Below, one piece after another: positions 46,101 to 57,849 of a DNA stretch of 64,000 nucleotides. A program made the translations under genes and the position numbers. Every line of letters starts with the position of its first letter. Within the stretch, counting starts at the first letter, position 1. The notes beneath the pieces were generated by a model. The model was not told where the DNA came from. It ran no database searches and saw only the letters and a list, made by a program, of their open reading frames with translations. The DNA comes from Dipteris shenzhenensis (taxonomy: Eukaryota > Polypodiophyta > Polypodiopsida > Gleicheniales), in NCBI GenBank assembly GCA_047967505.1, contig CM106540.1; one strand, 5' to 3'.

Positions 46101-46686
46101 TTACCATGTGAGGATGGGATTAGGGTGGTGGTTGATGGAGAGAGATGAGTGTCTTGTGTAGGGCTCGGAATGGGGAAGAGGATGGAGGCAAGATGTGAAA
46201 GAAAAAGTATGAGAGGGATGGGTGCTCTTTTATAGGAAAGGAGGGGGAGCTGTGGATTTAGTCAAACACGTGCACCTTTGAATTTGTCCAAGTTTGACTA
46301 GGGAGGTGGTTTTAATTTTTCTTTTGGGTTATGGGATTTAGAACCTTCAATCATCGATTGCCCATAACTTTTGGTGGTTGTGTTTGAATGTGCTTACGTA
46401 AAAAGGAGAAATGTTCAGAATTTCAAGCTCTACACTTTGACAACCATCACATGGTCTGATTTATTCCTTAAGGTTTTGTTTTTCTAGAAAACATGTATTT
46501 TCCTAAATCGATAATGAAGAGTTTCAGCTAGGAAATTATTGTTTTATTTTTAACTTGAGCTGGAAAAATTTTAGCTCTCCTAGCTCTTGAGTGATCATGA
46601 AAGTTTGAAGTAGTTTGTTTTTTACACATGCTTGTGTGTGTTTACTCATTACTTGAAATGCTAACCTCCCTTACAGTGGCGCCAAA
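46101..46686 (-). other. Gypsy 5' untranslated leader with primer-binding site
   Basis: No frame of note. The last bases before the 5' LTR read, on the minus strand, TTTGGCGCCACTGTAAGG, the gypsy primer-binding site (plus coordinates about 46669-46686). Confidence 0.75.
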
Positions 46687-47175
46687 TGTTGGCTCTTTCC
46701 CACGACTTCTACGAGAAGAGCAGGGTATTCTCAGTATGTAGGGTTCTGAGGCTTTTTGTCACCTACAGATATATCGAGGTTGTCGTTTGTAGTATACGTG
46801 TAGCTTAGGACCTCAAGTCGTGTTTTGATGAGAGATGTAGGCTTAAGTGTGGTAAGCAAACATAGTGCATAAATGTGTAAAAGGAATATGTATCATCATG
46901 GTTGTGGTAATGAAGGCTTTCGTCTTCATTGGGGGATTGTAGGGTTTAGGAGGAGTTAGAAGGAGATTCCAAGGTTTAAAAGGAGGTTTCAAGTTTTAGA
47001 AGAGGTTCCATGGTTAGAATGAGGTCCAAGGGTTTAGAGAGAGGTTCTAGAGTTTAGAAGAGGTTCCAAGGTTAAGGGTAGAGTACATGGTGGAGAACTC
47101 GTCTCCCTTGTAGATCATGGAGGTTAAGGGTTTAGGGGGAGCATAGGAGTGGGAGAGGAAGAAGGTGTAAGAGCA

Positions 47176-47401
47176 TGGGGGAAAGAAGAGAGAGGAGGGA
47201 GGAGGAGGAGGAGGAGGAGAAGGAGGAGGAAGGAGAAGGAGGAGGAAGGAGGAGGAGGAGGAGGGAGGAGGAGGAAGGAGGAGGGGGAGGAGCAGGGGGA
47301 GGAGGAGGGGGAAGAGGGAGGAGGAGAAGAAAGGAGAAGGGAGGGGGAGGAGGAGAAGGGAGGAGGAGGAGGAGAAGGGAGGAGGAGGAGGGGGAGAGGA
47401 T
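47176..47401. repeat. (GGA)n-rich purine tract in the gypsy 5' LTR
   Basis: The counterpart of 33236-33431, slightly longer, with a different arrangement of GGA, GGGGA and GAAGG words. Confidence 0.92.
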
Positions 47402-47599
47402 GGGTTGCAAGGTTGGAGGAGAGGGGAGGAGGACTTGCAAGGTTAGGACATGCTTTTGGACATGGAGTGCAAGGAAGCATGGACACTTGAGACAATTGCT
47501 TGGAATACCAAAGTAGAACTCAACACAATTCCCCAAAGAGTGTGGGCTTCATTCCATTATGGGGGGGTATTTATACAAGTTGGAGAGCTTCTCTCTCTA

Positions 47600-47925
47600 C
47601 ATGTAGGAATTGTAAGACGTACTCTCTCTACATGTAGAACTTGCATATAGAAGTTGCATGTAGGAGTTGCATGTAGAACTCGCATGTAGGAGTTGCATGT
47701 AAAACTCACATGTAGAACTCGCATGTAGGAGTTGCATGTAGAACTCGCATGTAGGAGTTGCATGTAGGAGTTGCATGTAGGAGTTGCATGTAGAACTTAC
47801 ATGTAGGAGTTGCATGTAGAACTCGCATGTAGAACTTGCATATAGGAGTTGCATGTAGAACTCGCATGTAGGAGTTGCATGTAGGAATTGTATGTAGAAC
47901 TTGCATGTAGAACATGCAAGTTGGA
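47600..47925. repeat. 13-bp minisatellite in the gypsy 5' LTR
   Basis: The same GTAGRAsTYGCAT-type unit as at 39205-39530, with a different order of the GGAGTT and AACTCG variants. The array has rearranged since the two LTRs were identical. Confidence 0.93.
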
Positions 47926-48036
47926 TTTCTAAGAGGGATTATTTCTGGCCTTATGCAAGTACAAGTGGAGCTTTGCCACTACTCTACACACATTCTGTTC
48001 CACCTAAGTCCATGTTGGCATAGAGACAACACATGA

Positions 48037-51000
48037 TTACAATGGTTGATGTGTGGGGATTACCAAACTTGTTTTTGACACTAATAGCCGATGAGATCAC
48101 ATCAACATGTTGGTTTGAAATTGATGAAATAGAGAAAATCATCTCCCCCATCAATCCGAACTTTGCTTGGAGGGATTTCCCAGTTGAGTGCATAGTTCTC
48201 TTTTACTTCCGATTGTAGATGTTCATGTGGCATTTTATCTTTAATCCATCTAGTATGATTTTGAATTCCTATTAGCAATGTAAAAAACATATTATGGCAA
48301 ATCTGGTCATGCGCTACTAGTTATGCAGATAAGGATATACAAGAGCAAACACAAGACATTGGAGGAAGCAAGACCTCGGGCATGGCTAGAGCTCCCTTTC
48401 TCTTTCTACAACTATTCAACTTTTTGATGCCCATTAACAATTAGCATTAGTTGACAAGAGGTAGGAGGCTCTTCATCAACAAGAGTCACTTTTCTACAAG
48501 CTTGCTGCATTGTAGTAGAGAGAGGACATAAGAGACCCAGAGAATGAATGGACTTTAGGGACACTTATGCTTGCATAACAAGAGCAACATGCACGTTTAT
48601 ATCATAGAGTAGAGTTCAAGCTCCATGCATGTGAGAATCTCTATACACGAATTGGGGGAAGGTTCAATAAGCACCTCTTCTGTATGATGGGTCACAGACA
48701 TGGTAGGGAATTCCTCCACCAATTTCAAGCTGACTGGTGCTTTTCCAATCTTATCCCATTGTAAGTTTACATAGATCACGAGGACGAGCATTTTTTGAGC
48801 AAAATCTTCCGAGCGTTCAAGCGAAGGGAAAACAAAGCTTCCAACTATGTAAACATATGGCAAAAATAGATCGAAGCAAAACATAGTTTTACTTAGAAAT
48901 ACACAAATTATTATAGCAATGACTTTTTAATATAAAAATCTTTACATGAATCTTTGGGAATGGTGCGTCACATAATGGGATGGCTTTTGAAGAAACCCAC
49001 ATGCTAAGTAGACTTCTCTATGAAAATTCCCTTATGATCCCTCTTACAAATTTTAGTTAATGGGGGGTGACATTGGAAACCCTCTCTCAACCTAGCTTCA
49101 TAAAAGGGTTTCTATAAAGAAACCTCATTGAAGAAAGCCATCAAGGTAGTTTCACCAGTGAAACCCCTTTGAAGTAGGTCTTCCAAGGTATTTTCGCTGG
49201 CAAAACTACCATGGACAACACTTTTAAACATGGCATAACTTTCACATCTGATGTCCAAATATAGTCATTCAGCCACTCAAATTAATCGAAAAACCTTATT
49301 TGAGCACATCCATGAGGCTATATTTTGATTGCATATATAGTATTAAATATTACATGTATTTTATGAGAGTAATATATAAGCCCAAATTAATACTTATTTA
49401 TAGTACAATTTAGACTTCTTTAGAAACATATCCATAAATATCATGCTATTAAAACACTAGAAAGCACTTGTCATAGGATATAAATGTATTTAATAAGTAA
49501 TTATATATGTATAATATTATTACATTGAGAGTGATTATGAGAAATGTTTCTTAAAGGAATTATTTTTCAACACCTTTTTTATGTAATAGTAGGGGTACAA
49601 AGGATGTCTATGAATAAGAAAATTTATGTTATGTAAAATTGAATGAGTGACTATTTTGTATATTTCTATAATAAAGGGATCTAAATCTAGTGAAAATAAA
49701 AGTGTAAAAACCATGTTTCCTAAAGAAATACAAAATTTTAAATCTCTTGAAAAACACGCTCGGATAAAGTTGCTCATAGGTTTTTGCTTGTAAAATTGAC
49801 GTATCTGATAGATCACCAATTTCAAGATGGCTAGTGATTCTCCAATCTAATCCCATTGTTAATCATGAAAAGATTGCATCTTTCATGCATATGGATGAGG
49901 ATAATCTTGAGGAGTATGCAATAAGCTCATGTGAGTCTTTTTCCTAGTAAGGATGGACAAATGAATCAACAACCCAAATCAAAAATAATTCCAAATATTG
50001 ATGCCAATGATGAAGATGCCATTTCAGTTCATAATGTTTTTGATGTTGATATGCAAGTTGACAAATACGTATATGAAGAAGATGCTATCATTGAGCAGTT
50101 CCTATTGTTTATCAAGGATGAGAATGCTATATTGGACAACCAATTTGTTACATGATTAATGCAAATGGTTTGACATTAGTTCTACATAGTCAAGAAGTTA
50201 TTCTATATGATCAAGCATCTATTTCCAATGTTCAAAAATGCATGAATGCTGAAAATGATGAGGATACAAGTAATGATGAAAGGGCTACAGAGATGGTTCA
50301 GATTCAAAATAAGTAAGAAAAGGACAACAAAGAAAAGAAGTCATATCCAAATAAGGCTGAAGACCAATTGTTTGATGGTGAAGATAATAAGATTTTAGAT
50401 TGCAAAATGCAATTGAATTTAGCTCAATCATTTGGTGAAGAAAAGGAGGAGGACAATGTTCCAGAAAAATCACTCATTGAGGTGGTTTCACGAACAAAAA
50501 AATCAGATTTGAAAGATAATCAATCAGAAATATTTTATGATGATTTGACTGAGTTTGAGGATGAGTTCTTTGATGCAAATGATGAAAATATGCAATCATA
50601 TTTTGGTTTACATAGTCAGATTCCAGTGCTGGCAATGTTCCAATTGTTTGGAAGGACTTGAGTGCAAAAGCACAAACTGAAAATTCTGAAACAAATACAA
50701 ACAAAGATGATGATGATGTTTATGCAATGCAAAGGATGAAAGATGAAGGTAAATGGAGAAGCTTAACCCGAAACCAAAAGAGCCCAAAATGGAGGCGAAA
50801 GGCCCGGAGGAGTTCCCTTATCACCTCTACTTCATACCAAAAGTATTCTGATACTTCGTAAGTGTTTAAGGTCAAAGTACACAACAAATGAAATCTTGGG
50901 AGAATAAAAAACGGAAATAAAAAATTCAATAAGTAATTAGAAGGCAGTCCGACAATTTTGGGTAGTCAAACAAGAGTCAAAGACATTTTGAAAGTTGAAA

Positions 51001-51985
51001 ACAGTCCAAAAGATGGATTTTCAATCTTATTTTAGTAAAGAGAAGTTATGAAAGTACTAAGGTATTTGTTGTGATCTTAAATTCAGCATGTAGGATCAGA
51101 CAGTTGGCATAATGTGGACAAATAGTTCAATACTACAGTCTGATGATAATCTAATAGTAGTCCGACTGAAGCCTAAAGATAGTCTGACTATCTATTATCC
51201 TATTTCTGCTTTATTTTTCAAAATCCAACTTGATAGCAAGTTTATGCTATGTATGAGCTTTATGGATATGATTTCATTTTTCGTTATTGGAAATATTTTG
51301 ACACTTAGATTGGAGTCTGACAATAGTTTGATCTCAGTCCGATTGTGGCAGATTCTAGACAAAAAGCAGAATTTAGCCAAGGGATTAAAGCTAATTCAGA
51401 ATTCAATATTACAATGGTTTAATCAAATTCAAATGCATATGGCTCAAAGAAAAATGAAGGACTTCTTTGAGGACTCTACACCGACATATGTTGTGGATGT
51501 TGGAGCTTCATCGTTGACATGTTTCTATCGGAGCAATTTATCCATTCCGTGTTAGTGGAATGTGAATATGTTGATTCATGAATGGTTCTATTTGTTTATT
51601 TTGTATGAACTAGCATGGATGACATCATATTTTATGGGTTCCTAGCCCTGGCATGTTGCCATAAAATGGTGGCACTGTAATCACTGATGTGCTTACATTG
51701 TATTTGTGCATAATGGCACATTAGGTACTATGTCTTAGTTTTTCTTTATTGCACAAATAATTTATATCTTTTGTAATTTAGATGACAGGTGTGTTTGGAG
51801 GTAGTTGGAACCTATGTACTGCACCAAGCTCTTCTCTCTATTTTCCAACATAGTCTTGGATTGATGAGATGTTGCATCATAGAGAGGCTCTACTAAATTC
51901 CATTAGAATGGAACATAAAAATAATACAGTGGGTTTGAGTCTTGAACATTTTGAGAAAATGTCAATCACCAGGTGTGCTAGGTGT
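48037..51985. other. Unassigned AT-rich DNA with acidic frames
   Basis: There is no recognised gene. Plus-strand frames at 49931-50155 and 50368-50661, in one region of broken reading, are rich in Asp, Glu and Asn (EEDAIIEQF, DDLTEFEDEFFDANDEN). They could be remnants of a retroelement linker or a host protein exon. A phrase around AGTC(C/T)GA(C/T)T recurs near 51130-51345. The stretch 49300-49560 is very AT-rich. Confidence 0.3.
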
Positions 51986-51989
51986 TGAG

Positions 51990-52930
51990 GGTTAACTAGG
52001 CACCTAGGCTAAGTCTTAAGCTAAGTATGGTCATAAGTAGATCTTTTCTATGAGGAGGTAAGACACCCAAGGTCAGATGGGACTTTTGTATCAAACCCAA
52101 GAAGGAAGGGGGATTGCGAGTTATTGATATAGAGTAGGCTGCTATGAAACTCTCCTCAATCTAGATATTAAAGGCAATCCTACACCCTCTTGAAGATTGG
52201 GCTCATCTTCTCCTTAGGATTGTCAGCTCCCTAAGACCCCTCAGAGCCCTCAAGTGGAAAAATTACCCGATGTTGTTGGCTATTTGTAACCCAGAGCCCT
52301 GCAAAGCTAAAGTCAGCCAACTTTGGGTCTCTCTTTGGATAGCTTTTGAAGGGATCAAAAGCCAAATTGTCTTTTCAGGAGAAGGAGCTTTTATGACCTT
52401 GGACTCAATTTGAATCTCTGTTATATTCAAAGAAGTTGTGCTGCCTAATGAAGAAATAGCTGAGGTTGCTCTTCTTTTTAAAGAGCAGTTGCAAAGTTGG
52501 GGAGAGCTGAACTAAGGTGGAAAACTTGGGTAGAGATTAGGAGAGAGTTTAGTCTAAATAATCAAAGCCAGTTACTTGTTCAAGATAAAATACAACTTTG
52601 GAATGGCAGTCAGTAGTGGAAGGGTGGATCTTTCCTAGTTTATAGTAGAGAGTTCAACTTGGTGGAGAGTTCCTCTTTCTTCCCTATATCCACACCAAGC
52701 AAGAACATGGGAGATCTCTGCAGGGTTCTTAATGACAGGTGGAAACTTCATGACTCGAAAGAGAAATGGAACTTCAGGTTCTGTGGCATTTGGTCTCCTT
52801 CAATTCCAGACAAAATGTTTGCCCTGATGTGGCTCATATTGCATAAAGCTATGTGGACCAATGTCAGAGAACTCAAGATTGGGAAGTTCTACAATCTTGC
52901 CATTGTACAATCAACACTTACATCATGAAG
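51990..52930 (+). mobile_element. L1-type LINE ORF2 scrap (post-RT to C-terminal domain)
   Basis: Near 52070 the plus frame reads VRWDFCIKPKKEGGLRVIDI, the conserved post-thumb motif of plant L1 elements. Near 52740-52880 it reads FRFCGIWSPSIPDKMFALMW, the start of the C-terminal zinc-like domain. The CxxC...HxxxC part is missing, and the element stops at about 52930 without a tail. Stops separate the pieces. Confidence 0.7.
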
Positions 52931-53223
52931 TTATTATTGCTTTAATATTTTCGGCTACTTCTAGTCTAATCTTCATTTTTCTTCATTGAGTAATAACAAG
53001 CCCTCTAGATTTAGATGGAGACTATTCCTTACATTTGAGAATACCTTGCCAAAAGCTTTGATGAGGTCAACCACTAATTGGAAGAGCCAATGATCCCTTA
53101 GTTTCAATATATGTGATCATAGCCACTCATGTCAAACAATTAGTCATCCTCTATTTCTATCTTCCTCCTTTGCTTGACACCACATGTGTCCATTGATGAA
53201 CTCAAAGAAATGCTCTCTCTCTC

Positions 53224-54840
53224 TAAGATTTATGGATCGATATTGGAGAGGGTGATCAATAGTTATACAGAGGACCATAGACAATGAGCTCTTGGGTAGG
53301 TAGGCTTTCAGAGATAGCATTCCACATCGGACCATATTTTTACCCTGAGAGCCATCATCGAGGAGGCGAAGTCAAGACACCAGAAGGTCTACACTAGCTT
53401 CCTAGACTTTTGGAAGGCTTTTCACACTATCCCTTGCTCTCTCTTGATCAGGGGAGTATAGAAGCTACATCTCCCAGAAGTCATGATCTGGGGAGTGATG
53501 AGTCTATACAAGTCTCAAGTCCACGCTCCTGGGGGGCTATCAGATTGGGTTTAGAGCACCATAGGGGTGAAGCAGGGCTTTCCCCTCTCACCAACTCTCT
53601 TTGGACTATACATTGATGAGATCACATCCTTTGTTCTAGGAGGATAGGGCTCCGTATTGGTTGATTTGATAGTACATATACTACTTTATGCAAATGACAT
53701 AGTCCTCATTTTGTCCTCACCAAGGGGTTTGCAGAGAGTTTGCAGAAACACTTGGAGGCCTTGGAGATGTTCTGCAAAGAGAGGGACTTGATAGTCAACC
53801 TTGGGAAAACCAAGGTCATGATCTTCAACACATCCCATGTAGTGCTTCATCAACATAGTTTCACTTATCGTGGGGAGCCAGTGGAGATAGTGAAGTCCTA
53901 CAGGTACCTAGGGGCAGTATTCATGGGACCAGGCTTCACGATGACCCATGCCACCAGAGCACGACTCACACGACAGAAGGGAGCCCTGGCCCAATTAGAG
54001 AGATAGTGCTTCCAGGCACATTTCTAGGATCCATCGACGAAGGGCTGGCTTTTTGGCACCCTCATGAGACCGATTGCCATTTATGTAGTACCTTCTTGGG
54101 GGAGTGACCTTCTAGCTAATTGAATGGAAGGGATTTGGGAGGCTACACATGATCATGGGGTCTAGGATGATTTGAAGTAAGCCTTCAGTCCCCCATCAGA
54201 TCATGCAGGTAGAGTTTTCCATGACACCTCTCTAGGTGGATGCCCTCTTCTAGACATTGACGTTTCTCCATAGAGTTTGGGCCCTACCATAGTGGAGATT
54301 ACCAAGATTGGCACTGAAGTCATCCCGACACCTGGCAGAGAGAGGATTTGGTACATCATGGTATGCACGGGTATCCACATGGTTTGATAGCCACAGTATC
54401 CAAATGGATAGGCTCCCCCCCTTTCAGTACAGCATGGATGGAGCTCCTTCCACATGATGAGATTAATCGTATCATATGGTTAGACCTTCTCTAGCTTCAC
54501 ACATCTCAGTCTTGGGAGGGAGGATCAGGAGTTTCTCAGTTCTATCATGACTACTTTCTAAGGATATCAGAGCATGGTCTCATCAGGTCCCAATACCTCG
54601 AGGATAGGAGAGTCTCACATGCCTTGCAGACTACTATCAGAGATAGATGTGAGTCTCATCCCAATAGTTGTGGATAGAAGAGCGGACAACATACCTAAGG
54701 AGCAGCGGGTCTACAGACTATGCATGATGGGGGAGGTCAAGATTTTCTATGTGTTCGTCCTGCCTACTATGAGATCAGAGGGCGATACCACTGTCTCTTT
54801 CAGGAGGGGCTTGGCTTTGGACCACTCACTCGATTGATAC
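53224..54840 (+). pseudogene. LINE-A ORF2 relic with reverse transcriptase palm
   Basis: The translation in shifting frames runs YGSILERVINSYTED (53230), HIFTLRAIIEEAKSRHQKVY (53330) and SFLDFWKAFHTIPCS (53398, normally RKAFDTI). It continues STIGVKQGFPLSPTLFGLYI (53560) and LLYANDIVLI (53680-53710), where the usual YADD has Asp to Asn. Then come KTKVMIFNTSHV and YLGAVFMGPGFTMTHATRAR (53800-53960), matching copy 1 at 70-130. The zinc-knuckle end YYEIRGRYHCLFQEG lies near 54765-54810. Several in-frame TAG codons and frameshifts break it, and the Asn in the catalytic box would abolish activity. Confidence 0.82.
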
Positions 54841-55563
54841 ATTTCCTTGACCAAGTTTGCATTGGGCTCTACGTGATTGAGATGTGGAGACACAGAGATT
54901 CCCTTGTGATGTAAGCCAGAGATCAACTATAGTCGATGCCTCAAGACATCAAGATAGAGCGAGCACAAACACACGTCATTGATTTTTATGCATCCAAGCT
55001 AGCACCAGATGAGATCATGGGGGAGGAGCTTGAGGAGATGAGAGCACTATGGATCAGCAGCAGTGAGGCCCCTCACCAGAATATGGCTGGATGAGAGGCA
55101 CAGAGACCACATGACACGTGAAATGACCAGAGCACACACGATTGAGGTTCGACCTATCTTAGCCCTCCTCAGAGGAGACGGCCAGAGATGAGGTGTTACT
55201 CCTAATGTGGCCCATCGGATATAGAGATCCAAGAGAGCATGCCCCTTGCCATCGTGGGAGACAGCTCGACAAACACAGATACGTGATCTCTTTACATCAC
55301 ATCAGAGGACCACTAGGGAGCCGTGTTATATAGATCCTCCACATATACTTAGAGCTCTAGTTCATAGCAGGTGATTGCTCCTATTTTTCCTTCTTTACTT
55401 TGTACTAGCTTTTTGCACATTTGCATTTTGGCACTTAGTACTCAATAGCAGGGGCCATAGTGAGCCCTTTGCTTCAGCCCATAGTGGCTTGTATGGGTTA
55501 CATATATCTTGTATCTTGTCTCTTGTCTCATAGACCCCCGATGTCTCCTGAAGACATTAATAC

Positions 55564-55565
<2 letters not shown>

Positions 55566-55608
<43 letters not shown>
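55566..55608 (+). repeat. (TC)n tail of LINE-A copy 4
   Basis: Pure TC dinucleotides follow directly on ATTAATACACT, at the position where copies 1 and 2 have (TTTC)n. Confidence 0.92.
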
Positions 55609-56040
55609 CCTTGTGGTTCATACTTCTTTCCCACCTAACTCATGGCAAAACGTTTTTCCACCTAGACCTCTCATTAGAATAGGTCATGAGGAGCTACGCT
55701 ACAATTGCAAACACCTATGTAACAACATGCAATAACATAACTGTATATGGAACCTTGGACTTTGAAATGAGAAAATTTGACAATATCTTGGCATCATTGT
55801 TGCTGATTAGGTTAGCACTCAAACTGAAGCATAGAAAAAAGAACACCCTATGAAGACCATCAATGATAAATCACTTGAGCCAAAAGAGTATCAAAATGCT
55901 CTTACTACTAAGTCAAAAATTTGTACCTCAATTACATGCTCCAAAATGGTGACTTCCATAAGCAAATTAACTACGACTCACATAAATTAACCCTCTAAAC
56001 ACCTATACCTTATAATAGCATGTTCCTTGTTCATCAATCC
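55609..56040. other. Unassigned DNA
   Basis: No open frame, repeat or known element is visible between the LINE-A tail and the pyrimidine-rich block. Confidence 0.4.
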
Positions 56041-57330
56041 TTCCCCATTTACACTTTTGCACACCCCCCTCTTTGTTTGAATCTCTCAAACAACCTCTTG
56101 ACCACCACTGCATTTTTTTGTCCCCTTCCTCTCCATCGCCACCAAATCTTCCATCTCCTCTCCTTTTCCCTCATTTTCTACCCACCTCTCCTCCACCTCC
56201 ACTTTTCTGTTCACCATATCTCATATGCACCTCCAACTCCACTTCTTTTGTCTATCATCTCCACCTCTACCTCCACTTTTTTCATCCTCCATCTTCACCT
56301 CCACCTCCACCTGCCCTTTTCCCTCTAGCTCTAGCTGCATCTCCATTTTTTCATCTAGCTTCACCTATAATTTTTCCATCCACCATCTCGACATCGACCT
56401 CCACCTCCACTTTTTGGCCCCTTATCTCCACCTCCACCCACCAATTTTTCCATCTACCATCTCCACTTTTTTGTCCACCACTTCTCCTCCACCACCACTT
56501 TCTTGTCCACCTTTCTTCAACCATAGTTAAGGTATCTCTTTCCCCCTTCTTCCCCATTTTTTGTTTCCTCCCCCTATTTGCTCTCTTCCTATGCCACTTT
56601 CTTTCACCTCCCCCTTTGCCTTTCCCCTTTCCTTCCCTCCATTTTCATCACCTTTCCTTGATCCACCCACTTTTTGTCACTTCTCTCCACCATTTCCGTT
56701 CCCAGCCCTTTCACTTTTGCCCCCCTTTAGTCCCCTCTTCCTCTCCCCCCCCTTCCATTTCTATATCCTTGTCCCTTCCATTTTTGTTCTCCCCTTTCAT
56801 TGTTTTCCTCCCCCCCCCATTCCCCCTTTGTTCTCTCATCCTTCCCCCATTGATTTCCATTCTCTCCCTTCCATTATTTTTCTCTTTCTCCCCCCCTCCC
56901 CCAACATTCCATTCCCTCTGCCCTTTCATTTATGTTTCTACCCTTCCATTCTGTTCTTCTTTTGCCCCTACATTCCATTCCCTCCCCCCTTCCATTTTTG
57001 TTCCATCCCTTTCATTCCCTTACTCTTTGATGCCTTGCATTTTGTTCCCTCCTCTCTCCTTCCATCCCCACCGTTCCCTTTTTGCCCCCTTCTCTTCTCA
57101 GATTCCCTCTTTCCCCCTGTCCTCTGGATTTTTTATCCCCTCTATTCCATTACCACCCCTCCCTCTTTGACCCCTTCTCTTCTTGAATTCCCTCTTTCCC
57201 TCCTTTCTTTGGGTTTCTTCTCCCCTTTGTTCCACTAATGGAACCCTTTTGCCATGCAATGCTATTCCCTTTTATTCCACCACTTACCCCCCTAATTTAC
57301 CCTCCTTTTCATCAGCTATGATAATTCCAT
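56041..57330. repeat. Pyrimidine-biased block of about 1.3 kb
   Basis: The plus strand is overwhelmingly C and T, first as CTCCACCTCCACTTTT-like words (to about 56530), then as CCCCTTCCATTTTTGTTC-like words. A 365-codon frame (56073-57170) and a 225-codon frame (56561-57238) run through it. They consist almost only of Ser, Pro, Phe, Leu and His with no domain. Open frames are expected by composition because TAA, TAG and TGA need purines. I do not call a gene. Confidence 0.8.
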
Positions 57331-57849
57331 CAGTCTCAAAAATTTTTGAGCCCCCTTGCAACATTACATAGTACCCCCCTTGATCCACAACTCAACCCCC
57401 TCGCTCAATTAACATGCCTTTTGCAATGCTATCCTAACCTTACTTATCCCCTCACACAGCTCCCACATGATTTTGTCATCCCAACCTAAACATCCCCTCT
57501 CACATGCCCTACTCGTCATGAGCCTAGTCTTACCCCCACTCATGCTCCCTCTTGCCCCTGTCAAACCCCCTTGCCCTACTCATGCTCACCCAACCCTCAA
57601 CAAGCCCCTATCATAGAGTGCACACATGCCCTTTACATTCAAGCCTTGCTACTCTTCTACCCCCTATGCTCATAGCACCACCCACCCTCCTAATCAGCAT
57701 CTTACGTCCCCCTTGTAATGCCCCTTTTGTGGTAGTAGTGTTGTCATCTCACTGGTGGTGACATTGCCATAGTTTCCCTCTCGCAATGGCACTTGTGTGG
57801 CAATAGTGTTGCCATCTTTGGCTAGTGCCACCGCCATAGTTTCCCCCCT
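57331..57849. other. C-rich unassigned DNA
   Basis: CCCCCT and CCTACT words continue at lower density. The text GGCAATAGTGTTGCCATC lies near 57800 and a GCCATAGTTTCCC phrase occurs twice (near 57768 and 57831). No gene is seen. Confidence 0.4.

Larger units (their letters stand above)
32705..48031 (-). mobile_element. Ty3/gypsy LTR retrotransposon, split by a nested copia element
   Basis: Minus-strand element bounded by LTRs at 46687-48031 (5') and 32705-39642 (3', interrupted). CATGA flanks both ends (32700-32704 and 48032-48036), a perfect five-base target duplication. Just inside the 5' LTR the minus strand reads TTTGGCGCCACTGT, a classic gypsy primer-binding site. Without the 5,561-base copia insertion and its duplicated target the element is about 9.8 kb. 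The pol order is protease, RT, RNase H, integrase, as expected for gypsy. The LTRs differ at many positions and all coding frames are broken, so the element is old and inactive. A 100-base assembly gap lies in the leader/gag part. Confidence 0.95.
46687..48031 (-). repeat. Gypsy 5' LTR
   Basis: A 1,345-base LTR beginning TGTTGG and ending GACAACA on the plus strand. It contains, in order, GGTTCCAAGG-type short repeats, the GGA-rich tract (47176-47401) and the 13-base minisatellite (47600-47925). It is followed by CATGA (48032-48036). Confidence 0.95.
53210..55608 (+). mobile_element. LINE-A copy 4, longest copy, RT to (TC)n tail
   Basis: This copy begins within the RT, just after a short (CT)n run at 53213-53223, and ends in about 43 bases of (TC)n. 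It contains the RT palm, the post-RT segment and the zinc-knuckle segment seen in copies 1-3, and the same 3' end. It shows what the family's RT looked like. No endonuclease or ORF1 is present. Confidence 0.85.

Noticed and set aside
56073-57238. Long open frames of 365 and 225 codons in the pyrimidine-rich block as protein genes.
   Set aside because: The DNA has almost no purines, so stop codons are excluded by composition; the products are Ser/Pro/Phe/Leu strings without any domain.
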